Below the pieces are notes generated by a model, which worked only from the letters and a program-made list of their open reading frames with translations, did no database searches and was not told the DNA's origin. Both the position numbers and the translations under genes were made by a program. Of a stretch of DNA of 41,968 nucleotides, positions 40,492 through 41,968 are shown in pieces (the stretch's first letter is position 1; the number at the start of each line of letters is the position of its first letter). The stretch is from the NCBI RefSeq assembly GCF_001039005.1, contig NZ_LDWR01000060.1:1-41968 (forward strand), written 5' to 3'. This stretch comes from Burkholderia cepacia (GTDB lineage Bacteria; Pseudomonadota; Gammaproteobacteria; Burkholderiales; Burkholderiaceae).

Positions 40492-41352
40492 TCAAACGAC
40501 GTAAGCGCCCTTCGCGTGCAGCTCCGCTTCCGTGCGCTCGAGCGCCGCGACCGCATCGCTGCCTTCGAGCGCCAGCAACTGCGCGACCAGCGCCTCGGTC
40601 ATCGCATGCGCGGCCACCAGCGAAGGAAAGAACGACGGGCTGTCGTGCGTGAAGATCAGTTGCGCGTCCGCATGCAGCGCGATCGGCGACACCGCGCTGT
40701 CGGTGATCGCGACGATCCGGCTGCCCTGCGCCTTCGCGGCCTGCGCGACGCGCGTCGCTTCCGCCGAATACGGCGCAAAGCTGATGACCACGGTCACGCT
40801 CTGTTTCGCGATCGTCCGCAGCTCCATTTCGAGCGAGCCGGCGACGCCGTTGAGCAGCGACACGGTCGGTCGGAACAGCCGGTAGCCGTACACGAAGCCG
40901 AACGCGACCGGATAACAGGAGCGAAACCCCGCGACATGCACGTGCGACGCCTTGCGGATCAGCTTGGCCGCGTCCGCAAGCGCGTGCTCGTTCTGCGCGG
41001 CGGTGGCCGACAGGTTGTGCTGCTGCGCGGCGAGCAGGTCGTGCGCGAGCGACGCTTTCGCGTCGGGCCGCACGAGCGAGCGCGCCCGCTGCGTGAGCGG
41101 CTCGGGGCGCGTGCGCACGCGCGCGACGCACAGGTCGCGCAGCTCGTTCCAGCCGGGGAAGCCGAATTGCTGCGCGAGCCGCACGAGCGACGCGGGCTGC
41201 ACCTGCGCGCGCTGCGCGACCTTGCGCATCGACGACGTGGCGACTTCGTCGGGATGATCGAGCAGGAAAGCGGCGCCCGCCTGGAATTGCGGGCTCAGCT
41301 CGGAAAATTGCGCCCGGATCCGGGACGCGAGTTCGTCGAAATTGTCGGCCAT
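40492..41352 (-). CDS. RpiR family regulator (HTH plus SIS domain)
   Basis: A 286-residue regulator with an N-terminal HTH_6 domain (about 1-77; SSMRKVAQRAQVQPASLVRLAQQFGFPG) and a SIS sugar-phosphate-binding domain (about 125-270; VHVAGFRSCYPVAFGFVYGYRLF and VVISFAPYSAEATRVAQAAKAQGSRIVAITDS). The ligand is probably a phosphosugar or related phosphate; no target operon is visible beside it. It lies 55 bases upstream of the GNAT gene. Confidence 0.92.
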   Translation of the reverse strand: MADNFDELASRIRAQFSELSPQFQAGAAFLLDHPDEVATSSMRKVAQRAQVQPASLVRLAQQFGFPGWNELRDLCVARVRTRPEPLTQRARSLVRPDAKASLAHDLLAAQQHNLSATAAQNEHALADAAKLIRKASHVHVAGFRSCYPVAFGFVYGYRLFRPTVSLLNGVAGSLEMELRTIAKQSVTVVISFAPYSAEATRVAQAAKAQGSRIVAITDSAVSPIALHADAQLIFTHDSPSFFPSLVAAHAMTEALVAQLLALEGSDAVAALERTEAELHAKGAYVV

Positions 41353-41407
41353 CTTGGTGGGAGCGGGAACCGGTCGTCCATGTTATCACCGGCCCCGCGC
41401 GCATCGG

Positions 41408-41761
41408 TCAGTGCAGCACTTCGACGTGATCGGCGTCCACCTTCACCTTGCCCGACCACTTGCGCTCGAATTCGCCACTCAGTTTCACCTCGTTCTTGTC
41501 GTTGACGGGCTGCCCGGCCGCCCACAGCTTGTCGTCGATCTCGACGCGGATCGTGCCGGTTGCGTCCGCGAACTCGTAGTCCTCGCCGCCGGCATGCTTG
41601 ACGATGCGCCCCTGCAACTGCACGTGCTGGTCGTCCTTGCCGTTCGCGAGCAGTTCCTTCACGGTCGTCGTGGTCAGCGTGGACGGCCCGTTATATTCCG
41701 CGTAGACGGCGGCAGGCAGCACGGCGAGCGCCACGGCAAGGATTCTCGTCAGGTGTTTCAT
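41408..41761 (-). CDS. YgiW/BOF family periplasmic OB-fold protein
   Basis: A 117-residue protein with a signal peptide (MKHLTRILAVALAVLPAAVYA, cleavage before EYNGP) and a bacterial OB-fold domain (VQLQGRIVKHAGGEDYEFADA, IRVEIDDKLW, VKLSGEFERKWSGKVKVDAD). E. coli YgiW and YdeI, of the same family, sit beside qseBC or respond to envelope stress. ATG 41761 has GGAGG upstream. It seems to be divergent from an off-window gene. Confidence 0.88.
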   Translation of the reverse strand: MKHLTRILAVALAVLPAAVYAEYNGPSTLTTTTVKELLANGKDDQHVQLQGRIVKHAGGEDYEFADATGTIRVEIDDKLWAAGQPVNDKNEVKLSGEFERKWSGKVKVDADHVEVLH

Positions 41762-41835
41762 GGTGTTGTTCCTCCGGTTTTGATCGTATGCCGCGCTCCC
41801 GTTGAACGCGACGGCCCGAGATTACGGAGCGTAAG

Positions 41836-41852
41836 ATTAAGCAAACCTGAAG
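41836..41852. promoter_or_regulatory. possible PmrA/QseB-type box upstream of ygiW-like gene
   Basis: ATTAAG-CAAAC-CTGAAG resembles the YTTAAK-N5-YTTAAK direct repeat bound by PmrA and QseB response regulators. Another weaker pair (TTTAAG-N5-GCTAAG) lies at about 41914-41930. In E. coli ygiW is divergent from qseBC, so a two-component system may begin past base 41968. Confidence 0.35.
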
Positions 41853-41968
41853 AACGTCCGACATGGCACGCGACCGTGTCGATACGGTGCGCCAACGCAC
41901 GGAGGCGTCCGTGTTTAAGCTCCCGCTAAGGCACGCCCGCTTATCATTAGGGTCTGTTTACATAGGGA

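Noticed and set aside
41930..41968. Insertion sequence end at the right border
   Set aside because: GGGTCTGTTTACATAGGGA looked like a possible terminal repeat, but no partner repeat or transposase is visible in the window.

Overview
The window is high-GC, densely coded DNA with short intergenic gaps, many LysR/TetR/AraC/RpiR regulators, several Rieske oxygenases and a NodT/EmrAB-type exporter. This gene style and codon use fit a Burkholderiaceae chromosome or megaplasmid, most likely Burkholderia cepacia complex. That assignment is inferred from gene content, not from a marker gene. I see no rRNA, tRNA, CRISPR array or intact insertion sequence.

Region 1 (1-1221): the start of an alpha/beta hydrolase gene, divergent from a LysR regulator whose start codon lies inside a perfect inverted repeat.

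Region 2 (1718-15635) is the most interesting part and looks like an undescribed biosynthetic island. A plus-strand operon encodes an acyl-CoA-dehydrogenase-fold flavoprotein lacking the catalytic Glu, a FlK-like hotdog thioesterase, a nitronate-monooxygenase-like flavoprotein, a PheA-type chorismate mutase/prephenate dehydratase with altered Phe-binding motifs, a shrunken DAHP-synthase-like protein without active-site motifs, and a shikimate kinase. It is followed by a three-gene exporter (NodT-type outer membrane factor, EmrA, EmrB). A convergent minus-strand operon encodes a full DAHP synthase, a Rieske dioxygenase (alpha, beta, ferredoxin) and a DUF1330 protein. Divergent from it is a 4HBT-type thioesterase, followed by a LuxR HTH remnant and a LysR regulator. 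Shikimate-pathway boosting, prephenate dehydratase, thioesterases and an ACAD-fold oxygenase candidate together resemble the logic of tropone/tropolone pathways, which divert phenylacetyl-CoA catabolism (tda genes for tropodithietic acid and related tropolone clusters). No sulfur-insertion genes of the TdaB/TdaF kind are present, so an unsulfurated, possibly extra-hydroxylated tropolone-like product is my leading hypothesis. The paa genes needed to make the seven-membered ring precursor would have to lie elsewhere.

Region 3 (17122-21237): a long regulatory gap with two perfect inverted repeats, then a cytosine-permease/cytosine-deaminase/TetR pyrimidine salvage operon. Region 4 (21392-25643): a glycine-zipper protein, a LysR gene, and a convergent operon for a single-component-type Rieske oxygenase with its own rubredoxin and rubredoxin reductase, an unusual electron chain for a Rieske enzyme.

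Region 5 (25908-41968) is mostly ordinary accessory metabolism: a TauE-type permease, a 5'-truncated amino-acid permease, NnrU, a TfoX-like protein with a basic tail, a malate/lactate dehydrogenase-family enzyme, an M20 peptidase, a second nitronate monooxygenase, an AraC/rhodanese divergent pair, a small superinfection-immunity-like membrane protein, an orphan P450, a PEP-mutase-family enzyme, an ankyrin-repeat protein, a GNAT, an RpiR regulator and a YgiW/BOF periplasmic protein.
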